From Neckera pumila (lineage: Eukaryota > Streptophyta > Bryopsida > Hypnales > Neckeraceae): a stretch of DNA of 64,000 nucleotides. The position numbers were made by a program, and so were the translations under genes. Every line of letters starts with the position of its first letter. The first letter of the stretch is position 1. Of this stretch, positions 1-10,728 are shown one piece after another. The DNA lies in assembly GCA_963969595.1 (NCBI GenBank), contig OZ018410.1:22430913-22494912 (forward strand), read 5' to 3'. The notes under the pieces were generated by a model. That model did no database searches and had not been told where the DNA came from. It worked only from the letters and a program-made list of their open reading frames with translations.

Positions 1-555
1 GATCGATCTTACTAGTAATTCACGTACTGCTATCGAGACCTTCGAGCTCAGGTTCAGTTAAGTGTACGTACCGTGCGCAGATATACGCAAGACAGTACAG
101 TGTACACTTAATTGCGTGAGGCCGTGAACCACTATTGAAGATGGTAGCTAGTACCATCCTTCAAATTTCGAAACTGATGCAGTTTAGTATTACAAAAACA
201 TGCTCTGAACGAACACCAGTTGTCCAATTAAAATAACAGGGAATATATATAATATACTAGTCAAGTATTTAATATTGATTTAACTAATTAATAACTAATG
301 CGGATATGATTGGGTAACAGGCACACAGTATCACATTGAAAAATCTACCTAGTGGCTACATGGTCCCAGGATTTGTGTGCACAGTTGCACACACCTTCGC
401 ATCCCCGACACTTGTATCAATATGTCATTCAGTATTTTAAAAACATGCTCGATCTGAACTTAACCGACATCGTACCCGGTGGCAAATTATTTAAACTTAC
501 ATTCAGAAACAAATATTATTTGGACAAGAATTTAATACTTGTTACGGAGTATTAA
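1..555. other. A/T-rich flank, no gene seen
   Basis: This stretch lies downstream of the last visible exon of the SHR-like gene. I searched its minus strand for the missing GRAS C-terminus (a glycine-tryptophan pair, then a tryptophan-rich VWASAW-like end) and found no convincing match. The plus-strand open stretch near 352-555 has no recognisable homology. The missing exon may lie beyond the left edge. Confidence 0.5.
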
Positions 556-3500
556 TTAACGATACGGTTGTAACATATAAAAGTCCTGAAGCTTGTCAGA
601 CCTCTTGAGGAGTGCCCGGACGTCGTCCACAACATCGTCGCTGAAGTTGCACGACAAGAACCCTCTCCGCCGCAGCCTCTCCTCCCACTGCAAACCTTTC
701 TGCTGCCGCTCCACATTCTCGGGCACCTCACAAGCCACGAAGCTGACGGCTTTCCTTGCCCACATCCGTTCCAACAAGAGCCTCTCAGAGCTAGTCCTGG
801 TGAAGCTCTCGTCCAGGGAGTCGAACAGGAGAGAGTACAAACGCAGACCTTCGCAGAAGGAAGTCAGAAAGTTCGGTGAAACCAGGTCCATCTCTTCTTC
901 CACTACGAGCAGGATCTGCATGCATGGGAGTACATACAGATCGAACATCAATTTCGGTGCATTGGCGCGATTCATTCTAGCTAGTGTCGAAAGTTGTGAC
1001 GTGCATATATCGGCACTAGCCAGGGTCTAATTTCAGTCAAGAAACTAAGACAGGCATGACAGGCATGACAGGCATGGATTTATGTTTCAGGCGGGGCGCG
1101 TCCCGAAGTAGTGGAATACAGTCAATATATACCACTTAGCAAAATTGACGTTGCATGCATGCGGGGGGGTTTGAAATTAGTAGGTCAACTTCTTTGTATG
1201 AAATCAATGATGAGTGATTCCAGACTGAGACAAAGACTGTGTAGTGGCTCCTGCGCTTTTCTGAGTCCTAGATGTGCGTGCCAGCTTTTGCTGGTAGATG
1301 ACCTGTATGATTGATTGGTGGAGAATCTAGATAGGGACTAGTGTCCAGATACCTGGGTGTGTGTGAGTGACGACAAGGGGAAACATGTTACACTGACGGA
1401 CGTGAGTATCGAGGTAGAGAAGAGTAGGAACATGTGTTTGCACTTGCCTGGACGTACAGCAGAGAACACACTTCACTAGCAGAAGTTCACTACATGAAAG
1501 GTGGGAATAGGATGACAGTACTCTAGTACTCTGAATGACATTTAGCTAGCGTGTGTCGATTAGCTCGATCACGTACACTACTACAAAATATAAATGTTAG
1601 CCTATGCACATAAAACTTTGGCGTTAATCTTACGGTGTCATTGTTCTTATCCCATCTTTTAACTACACAAAATAGTGAAATTAGGTTGCCCCAGACTAAT
1701 TTCTCATATCTAACACTTTCAGACATGGTGAACTATAGTCTGGGGCAACCTAATTTCACTATTTTGTGTAGAGAACCGGAGAGTCTTGGACCAAGCATGT
1801 CAATCGTATATTCACCCCCACCAGGATAAATCTACAATAGCGCTCCTTGCTACACTCAGCTAGGTAGTCTGTTTCCAGAGTCCAATCTAGCTTGTGCACA
1901 TTCAAGCTGTAACTCACTTATAATAAACATTCAACATGGTAACTTGTGCTGTTGTTCACATTCAAGCTGTAACTCACTTTTAGTAATTAAACATTCAACA
2001 TGGAGCACATTCGCCAATTAAAATAGCAATGTATAAGCTCGCGCGATCACTTTTACCAGCTGCTAGCTAATCCTTGTCATAAAATCAACCTTCAAGAAGC
2101 TAGGGTAAGTAACAGTTGCAACGCATGTCCTTATGACATGTTAGACATTATTTAGTAAGACAAGTTAGTAAAAGTCCCCCAACATCCAAGCGGGTGTAAA
2201 GCCTATTTATCCTACGTCGAACTGTTAGCCTGTTATCGATCAGAGCATACAGGGCAAACGAACAAATTATGTTCTACCGCCTGAAAAGTGGAGGTCGATG
2301 TGCAGCATAGAGCTCCAACTGATTGAGTTCCAGATCATGAACTTGAAAGAAAGAACAATGCAAGTGAACCGAGTACAACATTATAAACGTGAGCGTTACG
2401 TACCTTAGGATTGGCCTTCCGAAATGTACTGAGGAGACGATCACGCGGACTCCCTTGTTCCCCATCGGGCACCACCTCCGACACATGATGCAGCGTGTGG
2501 TTGCAAGTTATGGCCAGGACTTCGTCGGGACGGAGCTCCAGCTCCGCGAGCTCCAGCTTGTCCAGTCGATCCTGCGACTGGTGCATGACGCTGAACTCGA
2601 AGGGGACGCCCATGAGGCGCGCGAACCGCTCCAGGCGCGTCATGATCTGCTTCATCACGTGGAGCGCGTTCTCTTCCGGAGAGATTACGATGGTGGTAAG
2701 ACGCAGGTGAGGAGTGCCGTCCGCCCGGGTGGCGAGAGCTTCCAGAAGGGTTGGCCATTGTGTGCAGTAAGTGCTGCTCATGTCCACTATGTGGATCTTC
2801 ATCTCGCCCTCGAAAGCCTCCATCAGGGAGCCGTTTCCTGCCACATGACCAAACGTTGTCCATGGACTGGCCTCCTGGAAAATCATATCACTGCCCTTGT
2901 CAACAATCTCTAGCTTATTGCGAAGTCATGTCTCAAATAACTGCCTCTGTTACAAGAAAACAAATATGCAATACTACTTGATCAACTGATAGTACAGACT
3001 TCTTCAATTCGCAATCCATACTATTCTTTGCCAGGCATCAACCATTTAACAAGTCAAGTCCAATCATGCATAGTAATCAATCCTCGCAATCAAGAGCAGC
3101 TTTGTAGAAGATTTTACACTGTTTACAACTTCAAGATTTCAATTATGTCTGAGGCTGAGGTTTCAGCTCAAGGAGACAGGATGTTGAGAGAAAACAGGAC
3201 CTAGCAAAAAAAAAGCAGTCATTACAGAAAACTGAACCGCCCTTTGGAACAATGCTCCCAAAGCCTGATCAAAGATAGGTACAGCATGAGTGACTGAGAG
3301 TTACGTTTTCGATTTCTGTACCTGATAATCGAGAATCATTTTACGCAGCGTGTCAAACGTATACCTCTTCTCCGCCGCAGCAGAAAGAACACGGTGGCAG
3401 CTAACTCCCGTTCCAGTGACTCGACAAAACAACGCTTGCAGAAAACAAGCAGCCAACCTCTGATCAGCATCCCCATACGGCGAACTAATCTCATTCAACA

Positions 3501-3945
3501 CCCACAACAGGTTTTTCACACGTCCCGCATCGCTCACAGCCACCGCTCTTGCACATTCCACGAGCAGATTCTTAACCCACTGCGACTGAGCTCCAGCTCC
3601 ACTCCCGCTGTTACTCGGCCTGTTGTAGAAAGCATGCTGCGGAAACGCGTAACCTCCAAATTCAGCCAGCATGTTGTCATCAATGTCGGCCCTCGCCGTA
3701 CACACTTTCTCCGGACTCGAGTACTGCCAGTCTTGGGGATCCCTGTCGGAATGGTGCTGGAGCCGAAAGAGAGGGAAGGATTCGGAGAAGAGATGTTGCT
3801 GTTCTTCGGAGCTTGGTGGCGGGAAAGTATTGGAGGTCGAAGCTCCAGCTTCGCTGAACAGGCTTGGGCCTTCATTGCTGGTGTGGAGGTCGCTGACGGG
3901 CTCGACTGGGGGATACTCGGCGTATTTCGCTAGAAGCTTGTCCAT
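556..3945 (-). CDS. SHR-like: SHORT-ROOT-like GRAS transcription factor, three visible exons
   Basis: GRAS-family nuclear regulator of the SHORT-ROOT branch. In angiosperms SHR works with SCARECROW to control asymmetric division and radial patterning. Exons read on the minus strand: 3945-3322, 2874-2404 and 915-602, or to the stop at 556 if there is no further splice. Both introns are phase 0 with GT..AG ends; the second donor is GTACGT. About 484 residues are visible. Residues 1-120 are a low-complexity N-terminus. The GRAS domain starts near 122 (LLVECARAVA). The SHR-typical SPWTTFGHVA follows at the start of exon 2, then the VHIID-type core IHIVD at 235-239, CTQWPTLLEALATR, and VVEEEMDL in exon 3. 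Exon 3 continues with a PFYRE-like block (SLLFDSLDESF), RLLLER and the start of SAW (FSDDVVDDVRALLKR). The protein then leaves the family pattern and stops 14 codons later. The divergence coincides with a possible GT donor at 601-600, so a fourth exon is likely to lie outside the window; truncation is the alternative. The start is the first ATG in frame and fits the family's MDK..L-type N-terminus. Confidence 0.9.
1052..1077. repeat. 10-bp tandem repeat, about 2.5 units, in SHR-like intron 2
   Basis: GACAGGCATG is repeated in tandem just inside the 3' part of intron 2 of the SHR-like gene. It is a short microduplication with no other signal. Confidence 0.8.
1663..1771. mobile_element. 109-bp hairpin element, copy 1, in SHR-like intron 2
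   Basis: Two perfectly complementary 36-bp arms (1663-1698 and 1736-1771) flank a 37-bp loop. The arms begin CTACACAAAATAGTGAAATT. A second copy of the same length lies at 50430-50538, so this is a dispersed element rather than a chance palindrome. It codes for nothing. It resembles a small foldback MITE, and a transcript across it would form a long perfect stem like a miRNA or hairpin-siRNA precursor. I see no clear target-site duplication. Confidence 0.85.
1897..2003. repeat. 60-bp tandem duplication in SHR-like intron 2
   Basis: Two copies of a block starting CACATTCAAGCTGTAACTCA and ending ACATTCAACATGG begin at 1897 and 1957, a period of 60. It lies wholly within intron 2 of the SHR-like gene. 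Confidence 0.85.
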
Positions 3946-3953
3946 GACCTGAA

Positions 3954-4172
3954 TCAGAAACTCGCAATGGTGCTGCTGGAGACTTTTATGCGAGCTTCTG
4001 GTTGATTAGGGTGCCGAATTGTAAGGTTTGGGACCAGGGGTTGGAACTCACTTTCTCTTGGTGCTTTCAGAGGCGAGAACTCGCCGTGGAGAACTCGCCA
4101 GAGCTTGGAGAACTCGCCGTCCTCCAAGCTCGGGTAAACTTGTGGTACTTGGAGGAATTCGAGAGCGCTCAT
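3954..4172 (-). other. Possible uORF in the SHR-like leader
   Basis: A 72-codon open frame on the minus strand ends with TGA at 3956-3954, eight bases before the main ATG at 3945, in a different frame. If transcription starts upstream of 4172 it would be an upstream ORF. Its sequence includes three copies of GGCGAGTTCTCC-like DNA (plus strand about 4073-4118). I recognise no protein homology, so this may be chance. Confidence 0.3.
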
Positions 4173-6576
4173 CCTGAGCTAGCACTGAGTTACTGGAAGT
4201 CGTACTACGATCAACTTTGCTGGTGCAGACAGCGCGGCCGGCCGTCTTGAAATTGGGTTAGAAGCTAGCGCAAGCTTGAGGCAACCCTTGATGTCCGTGG
4301 CAATTATTAATGAAATCTACAGCGGATGCATCAATTCAAGCTACTCTAGCTTGGGTTTCGATCTCTATCTTCCACTTGAAATGAGAGAATCGAACATGTT
4401 CGTAATCTAGTTTCCCTTGCGTAACTGGAGTCTTTCATTCTTCTTCGCAAGGAGATCGATGGCATGACTGTGTCCCTCACGTAGAACGCTCGCTGCATAT
4501 GCAACTGCCATAATTGCTGCTAGTTCTGGCACCGGAAACTAGTTCGTACTGTAACGTAACAACCCGACAAGTATCCCCTTAGTCTTAGGTCCCACTAATG
4601 AAGGCGGAATTTCAACCGATCCACTGAGCTGAAGCTAGCCTCTCATCCCACGACTGTATTGCTCGCTCGTCACTCCACTACACGTGCTACTCTAACGCAC
4701 ATGATTGAGCGCACTCAGGAATTCTTCGGACTTCGACTGGCCTGTGACCTAGCTACTTTGTCCAAGACTCTGACTTACTTCTCCGTCAGGGAATAACCAT
4801 GAGAACTGGAGGTCCAATCTCGCCCTAGCTTTCAAGATTTCCAGTTCGAATAGGTTCGCTCGCTCTACTCAACCCCACGTACTCCCACATATTCTCCCGT
4901 CACCCTACATGGCGACATCTCAAAACACGAAAGAGGAACCAGGAATACAGAGCGACGAGCTAGAGAGCATCTACAACTAGCCCTTACTTTACAGACGCCG
5001 AAGCAACTGACGTGGTGAAACTCCTCGGGCTTGTCCAAGCTCCAGCAGCGAAACCCACGGTGACGACCCAGCAGCTTCTTCTGCTTAGAAGGAGGCGCCG
5101 CTCTACCCATCGCCCCACCTAGCTCTGCCTGGCCTCCTCCAGCACCGGCAACCCTGCACCGTGCTTGCTTGTCCAGAGTATGATATTTAATTTATACCGC
5201 GGGCTTGGATCATGGTGGTCGCCTCCTCCCGGCCTCTGCTACACAACGCACCATGCGGCCTCGGGCCATGAGCCGCATATGCTGCAAATCGGTATAACTG
5301 CACTTGCTTGGTTGCTTAAAGTTCCCTCTCGAATCCCCAAATCCCCAAACTCTCTGAATCCCTGAATGAGCAACGCTGCTCCTGCAGGCACAGACAGGAA
5401 CTGCTGCTCCTGCTGCTGCCCAGGTTCTGTACAGGAAAGCAGGCGCTACTCCTGTGACTTAGCGGGAGTCTGCACTCGCGGTCTGCACTCTCATCAAGCC
5501 TGCAGCTACTCGGTCTCTGCCAGTATTGTCTGTGGAATGTAAAGGATTTGAAGATTTCAGAGCATTGGGTGATATAAGGTAATGGCAATCATCGGTGGAC
5601 AAGTTACCTGCCTAGCTGATTGACATATATAAATATTTAAATATATAAAAGTAATATATGTATGTATTATTTTTAGATTTTTATATCTGTGCATGTATAC
5701 TACGTATATCATATGTCGTTTTGTTCGACCAGACAGTCACGAGTTCAGTATGTGCTAGCGTGCTTGGATTCGGCCAATCAGTCTGGTACTAGCAAGCTCC
5801 AGGGCTGACTGTTAAATTAAGTTGTTTGTTTTGCATCATAAAAATCCTACATACTAGGAGGATCTTGGGATTGGATGAGCCACTGTGGGGATGTTTTAAT
5901 ACAGTTACCCAAGCTTTATATAATAATTGATTTCAGCTCCAGGCTAACTAATCCGATCGATACAGTCGAGCTCAACCTCATACGCATATAGACTCTTTTA
6001 TTTCCTTTATAATCCCCTCTTCTCATCTTCAATTACTGTAAAGTATAGAGTCTCTAACCTGCTGGTATGTATGATATTTTCCAAAAGAACCCTTCATTCA
6101 TGTACCTAAGAGTTCCTCCTCTTCTTCTCATAAACTTTAGGGCTCCGACCTAAACTTTTTAGCCGCTCGTAATTAATTAAGCGGTTAATTGTAATAAGCC
6201 CGGAATGGATTCTGCCTGTGAATTGGTATGTGATGTTGACCGTATCATTTGATGACATTACGGAGGCACACATTGACTTACGGAGGGGGCTACGAGGCAT
6301 TTGAGTTCGTCCCTTGCTAGTTCAGTTTGATGCCGCAGAAATTAAAGATTGAATTACAATCGCTGGTTTCAAAACTCTAGGCTTCACTTCACTCATTGAT
6401 CTCGATGGAGACCTTCTAGCTAGGGTCCGATACTCCGATCCGACCTTAGTGGGCCTAGCTACGCGAATAGCTAGCTGCAGAGCAATGATGAAATGATTGG
6501 TAGATTCCACTGTGGCGTCAGGGTTTCTGCGGCTACAGTACACTGCCGGGGGAAACGAGTCAGCTAGCCCGACCTA
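4173..6576. other. Upstream flank of the SHR-like gene, no gene seen
   Basis: Moderately G/C-rich DNA to about 5560, then A/T-rich. There are runs of CTAGCTAG-like words and a CTGCTCCTG-rich patch near 5386-5425. No open frame here matches a family I know. The proximal part presumably holds the promoter of the SHR-like gene, but I cannot assign individual elements. Confidence 0.4.
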
Positions 6577-6943
6577 AAGCTCAGTTGAAGGACTGACTTG
6601 AACAACACCTTTTTGTTGATTTTTTTGAAATATTTAAAGAAAATGAAAATAATAACTGTCACTACTCACTAGGCCTTGAGCCCTTGATGTCGTAAGCTCA
6701 GTTGAAAGACTGACTTGAACAACTACAGGTCACCTTTTTGTTGATTTTTTTGAAATGTTTTAAGAAAATGCAAATAATAACTGTCACTACTCACTAGGCC
6801 TTGAGACCTTGATGTCGTAAGCTCAGTTGAATGACTGACTTGAACAACTACAGGTCACCTTTTTGTTGATTTTTTGAAAATGTTTTAAGAAAATGCAAAC
6901 AATAACTGTCACTAGGAAAATTGGGTCTTGAGCTCTTGACGGA
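6577..6943. repeat. Tandem repeat, three units of about 117-125 bp
   Basis: Units begin at 6577, 6694 and 6819 with AAGCTCAGTTGAA.GACTGA. Each contains CACCTTTTTGTTGATTTTTT and AATAACTGTCACTA. Units 2 and 3 share an ACTACAGGT insertion missing from unit 1. The third unit decays after about 6920. Confidence 0.9.
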
Positions 6944-7321
6944 CGTCGAGAGGTCGGTCGATTGACAGGACGTCAGTGACACTGAGACCAAGTGCACCTG
7001 GAGAACGTAACGTAGCCTGACAGCGGACTGCATGCCTTGTCTACGAGTGTTTGGTATCATTTATTTGGGGTACACCACAGACTGAAGTTATCTTCTCTGG
7101 AGTCTGGACCCAATGGCGAAGCTCTTTACATCCATGAGCGTGAATTTTGACATGCAAAATGGGAATGAAATTTGAGGTATTCGTCCAAAAGTGTATACGT
7201 ACATCCAAAATGGAATGATATCATTGCCGTAAAATATTCTATGCCAATTAATTTGGCAATTTCACCCTATGCGAAAGGAGGAATGCTCCGCCATATATTC
7301 CCTCGAAAGAATGTGTATCAC

Positions 7322-7355
7322 TTTAGTTTTGAGCAAATTTTTGCTCAAAACTAAA
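7322..7355. repeat. Perfect 16-bp-arm palindrome
   Basis: TTTAGTTTTGAGCAAA at 7322-7337 is followed after two bases by its exact reverse complement at 7340-7355. It could be a small hairpin, but I see no other copy in the window. Confidence 0.8.
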
Positions 7356-7417
7356 CCCTGGCAAGACCTGAATGAGCCTAGGATGTACAGTAGTGTAGCA
7401 GTGTGTTTTCCAGTATG

Positions 7418-7441
7418 TATTTTTTTTTTTTTTTTTTTTTT
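7418..7441. repeat. Poly(T) run
   Basis: A homopolymeric T tract of about 23 bases. On the minus strand it could be a decayed retroposon tail, but no retroposon body is recognisable beside it. Confidence 0.7.
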
Positions 7442-7611
7442 CTTGAAACTTCCAGTATGTATTTGGGATTCATGCATATCTAGAGAGAGAGAGAATTAAT
7501 TTTTGAAACCCGGAGTTCATTCCAAGAAAGACCAAGAAAAAATGGCAGAAAGCCGAGGGCAAAGACTTAAAGAAGTAAGACTCACACACAAAAATATTTA
7601 TATGCTAAGGA

Positions 7612-7841
7612 TTAACCCTTAAAAGTCGAGGCGGCCATTTTGTGGTCGATAAAAGACAAAAAATCTCTATTGTAAGAGAGAAGTGCAACTATTCATTCTC
7701 AAAACTTTGGTGTGAAAAAGGGAGGTCTTCTACAGTAGTTTGACTTCCAATGAGTGCTTTTGCTATTTCTTAAGCAAATGATTCACACGATAATGAAAAG
7801 GGATGATTTCCATGATCACCTGTTTGTCCTTCAAGGGTTAA
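7612..7841. mobile_element. Short TTAA-bounded element (copy J, 230 bp)
   Basis: Starts TTAACCCTTAAAAGTC and ends GTCCTTCAAGGGTTAA, an imperfect inverted terminal repeat flanked or ended by TTAA. It is much shorter than its ~0.92-kb relatives and shares only the ends with them. It has no coding capacity. It may be an internally deleted member of the same family. Confidence 0.55.
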
Positions 7842-9140
7842 AGAACTCCATATAATCATGTGCTACAAGGGCCATGAGTCTCATCAGGTGCTGCTATCAT
7901 TGCTCTGTGAATGGCACAAGTTAAGTTGAGCACTGGCAAATTTGATTCCCTAAAACACTAAAGGATTGAAATCATGATACCTAAGCTTGAAATTCTAGGT
8001 TTGCAACTTGAACCATACAGGTCACTGCAGAAACTTTATTGTGTAATTTTGTCATGATTTTTTTCTCTTTGACCTCCAAATCTTGTTCTGTTCAACCATT
8101 ACGTACAAGAAAAACATGATTATGTACTGTACAAGAAAAATGTCATTATGTAACAAACATTTGATCCATAGAGAGTTCAATATAGAGAGTTCAATGCTAG
8201 TATGTTGCATGTCAAAAAAATAATCATTGTAATTAGATATTATTTTATGTACTGTAGTTAAATCCAACCAAGAAATTCAGTAGAGCTTTCAATTGGAACC
8301 ATGCACAAATTCTTTTTCAGACCATTTTAGGGGTGGTCAGCTGAAGTTTTAAATTTTCATGCCTATGTTCTCAGAGTGAACTGGGTCAAACTTATAGACA
8401 GAAATTACTCTCAACTCGCTCAAGCCCTTTCATTTCTGAAAGATGCTTTTTTGGCTAATTGATTTCGAGTTTCTTTTTATTATGGAGGCCAGCATCCACG
8501 TCCGTACCCCTGATAATTATAGAGAGCTCATAACCCATCACACCCCCGCCAAGCACATGTATTCAAGCGGGTGCAACATTTTGGTTGTTAGTTGTTTGGA
8601 CGTAGTTGCGCAAATAAAGCCCACACGGAAACCAAAGTAATTACGTTTGTACATTCTACAGCTTTCTCCATACCTTAAATTGAATTGTACTAACTTAAGT
8701 CGGTTGGCTTGAACGAGTTTGAAGTGCTTGTTGTATATGTATGTGTGTATTGATCATACACTTTAATTATTGATTGTAAGAGTTTGAAATTCAAGGCCAC
8801 ACCACCGGCTAGGCGGCTAGTGTCAATCAACCATTAAGGAAATGAATTATTGGTGCAGATGAATTTAATAAAGGTTTGGTTCCAGTTGAACTAGGCCTGG
8901 CCAAGCCGCAGCATTGGCACCAAATTGATGTGAAGGAACTGCTGAAATCAAAGATCCACAGACAAAAAACCCTGCACCGTTTGTAAGAAATATGGGTACG
9001 AAATTCGCCTTCCTCTGGGCTTCAGTGGTCTAGGAGTGAATAAAAATTGATTGAAAGTTTTGTACTGATGGTTTACTTTCTGGAATAAACTCTGGTTTCA
9101 AAAGAAAAAAAAGGTTTTGTACTGATTGTATTACAGGTAA

Positions 9141-9217
9141 GGTGTGTGCACCCAGAAATTGGCGCTTGAAATGAATGAACGCTGTACATTTTGGGTGGCA
9201 ATTCTGGGTGCACATAC
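9141..9217. repeat. Small foldback around GTGCACCCAGAA
   Basis: GTGTGTGCACCCAGAAATTGGC near 9143-9163 is answered in inverted orientation by GCAATTCTGGGTGCACATAC at 9198-9217, with a short spacer. It is a candidate MITE remnant with arms of about 20 bp. Confidence 0.6.
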
Positions 9218-9406
9218 AGTACTACATACCTTGGGTGAATTTATCCTTTATGTGTGCCAAGGCTGCCACAGTCCAGATGACTTTATAAGTACCATATTGT
9301 AACCATTAATCAAGGGGGCAGTGAAGGTGTGAAATTAAGCTTAACAAACCTTAAGCATAAATTTAAAACATATATACCTTAATTTAAGAGCAGCATCAGG
9401 AAAGTA

Positions 9407-9620
9407 CCCCCATTGAAACAGTATTGTTTCATAGGGCCTACACTCCAATACAAAAACTTTACTGTTATAGTACTGAGACAGTATTGCAACAGTATAGTTT
9501 CAATGAGTCCTTTGAAACTATATTGTTGCAGTACTGTCTCAGTACTATAACAGTAAAGTTTATGTATTGGACTGTGGGCCCTATGAAACAGTATTGCAAC
9601 AACACTGACACAATGGGGGG
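9407..9620. mobile_element. 214-bp foldback element with AGTA flanks
   Basis: Nearly the whole element is one inverted repeat with arms of about 100 bp and a few mismatches, centred near 9515. It starts CCCCCATTG and ends CAATGGGGGG. AGTA lies on both sides (9403-9406 and 9621-9624), consistent with a 4-bp target duplication. The open frames across it on both strands are by-products of the palindrome. It is probably a foldback MITE. Confidence 0.75.
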
Positions 9621-9807
9621 AGTAGTTCCCGATGAGGATCAACATGAAAATAACTACAAGAAAAACAATTCCGCTCATCTGTTTAGGGAAATCCTCAAAA
9701 TAAAACGTTCAAGATTTCCAAAATGACTGAGAAGCTTATTACTATGTCGGTTTGTAGTATTCGATATGCTCTCTGGATCTCTGAATCTTTCAAAATACTC
9801 TTTACCC

Positions 9808-10728
9808 TTAACCCCTAAAGTCCCATTGTCCCCCCAGGGGACAAAATGGATTTTGGACAGGCTACTACAACTTCAATATTCATCCTTATTTTTTGAAACT
9901 TATTGTAAAGATAGAAAAACACATTAGCTTTATGGAAATATAATTTTTATTTCAATCATTGCTCAGGAGCAAAAATTATGGCATAAAAGGTCTTTTTTTT
10001 TTATTGCGGCAGGTATAAATCTTCTCACACCAAAAAAAATTTTAAAACTTGTAAAAATTACTTTCTTGTAGATTTTTTTTTTTATCTATATGGGAAGCTT
10101 TGATTCATTCCATTTATATTTGTTATGTGAAAGTTATGGACAATCTTCTTTTTTGAGCAATTAGAGTATCTTCTAGAAAAAATTACTTATAAGACTCATT
10201 TCTGAATGCAATTTCACAATTTTTCCAAAAAATTGTTTGACAAAGCTAAGTTTGCTTGTTAAAACAATCTCACCATTGGGCTTATAGTGTTTTGATCCCA
10301 TCTTAGAGCTATTTGACAATTTAGGTTTTTTTCAATCTTAAACCTTCTTCTACTTAACAATTTGTAAAGAATGAAAATCAAGTTCATTTTTTTGGAATTT
10401 TTTTTCTAGATTCTCAACTCAATTCTTCAACATAAAAAACTTAAATTCAAAGTCCGTAGTGTCAATTTTCTTACAAGTGGCGGTCAAAGTCATCTGAAAT
10501 TGTAAGTCAGTGTTCAAAAAATCAAAATTTTCCAACGTTGAATGCTAATATCTTCTAATCTGTACGATCAAACTTTATGAAATTTTTACCACATGATCTG
10601 AGATAAGTTAAGTATAAGATTCTATGGTTAGATTCTAAAAAACAATCTCTTTTTTTGGATGAACGCAGCAAAACTAGCAATTCTAAGTTGTTTTTGACAG
10701 AAAAATGGCCTTGGACTTTAGGAGTTAA
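9808..10728. mobile_element. TTAA-bounded element, copy A (921 bp)
   Basis: The left end is TTAACCCCTAAAGTCC and the right end GGACTTTAGGAGTTAA, a 16-bp inverted repeat with one mismatch and TTAA at both extremities. A subterminal palindrome near 9822-9849 (CCATTGTCCCC..AGGGGAC) recurs in copies B, C and G. The interior is A/T-rich with no long frame. Copy B at 16.1-17.0 kb is the same element in reverse orientation. It is non-autonomous by appearance. The TTAA plus CCC terminus fits piggyBac-type elements. Confidence 0.75.

Noticed and set aside
593..1030. 145-codon plus-strand open frame opposite the SHR-like exon 3
   Set aside because: It is the antisense shadow of a clearly conserved GRAS exon. 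It has no homology of its own.
1635..1829. 64-codon open frame across the 109-bp hairpin
   Set aside because: It translates the palindrome. The element is non-coding and the other copy does not keep the frame.
2389..2913. 174-codon plus-strand open frame opposite SHR-like exon 2
   Set aside because: Antisense shadow of the IHIVD-containing exon.
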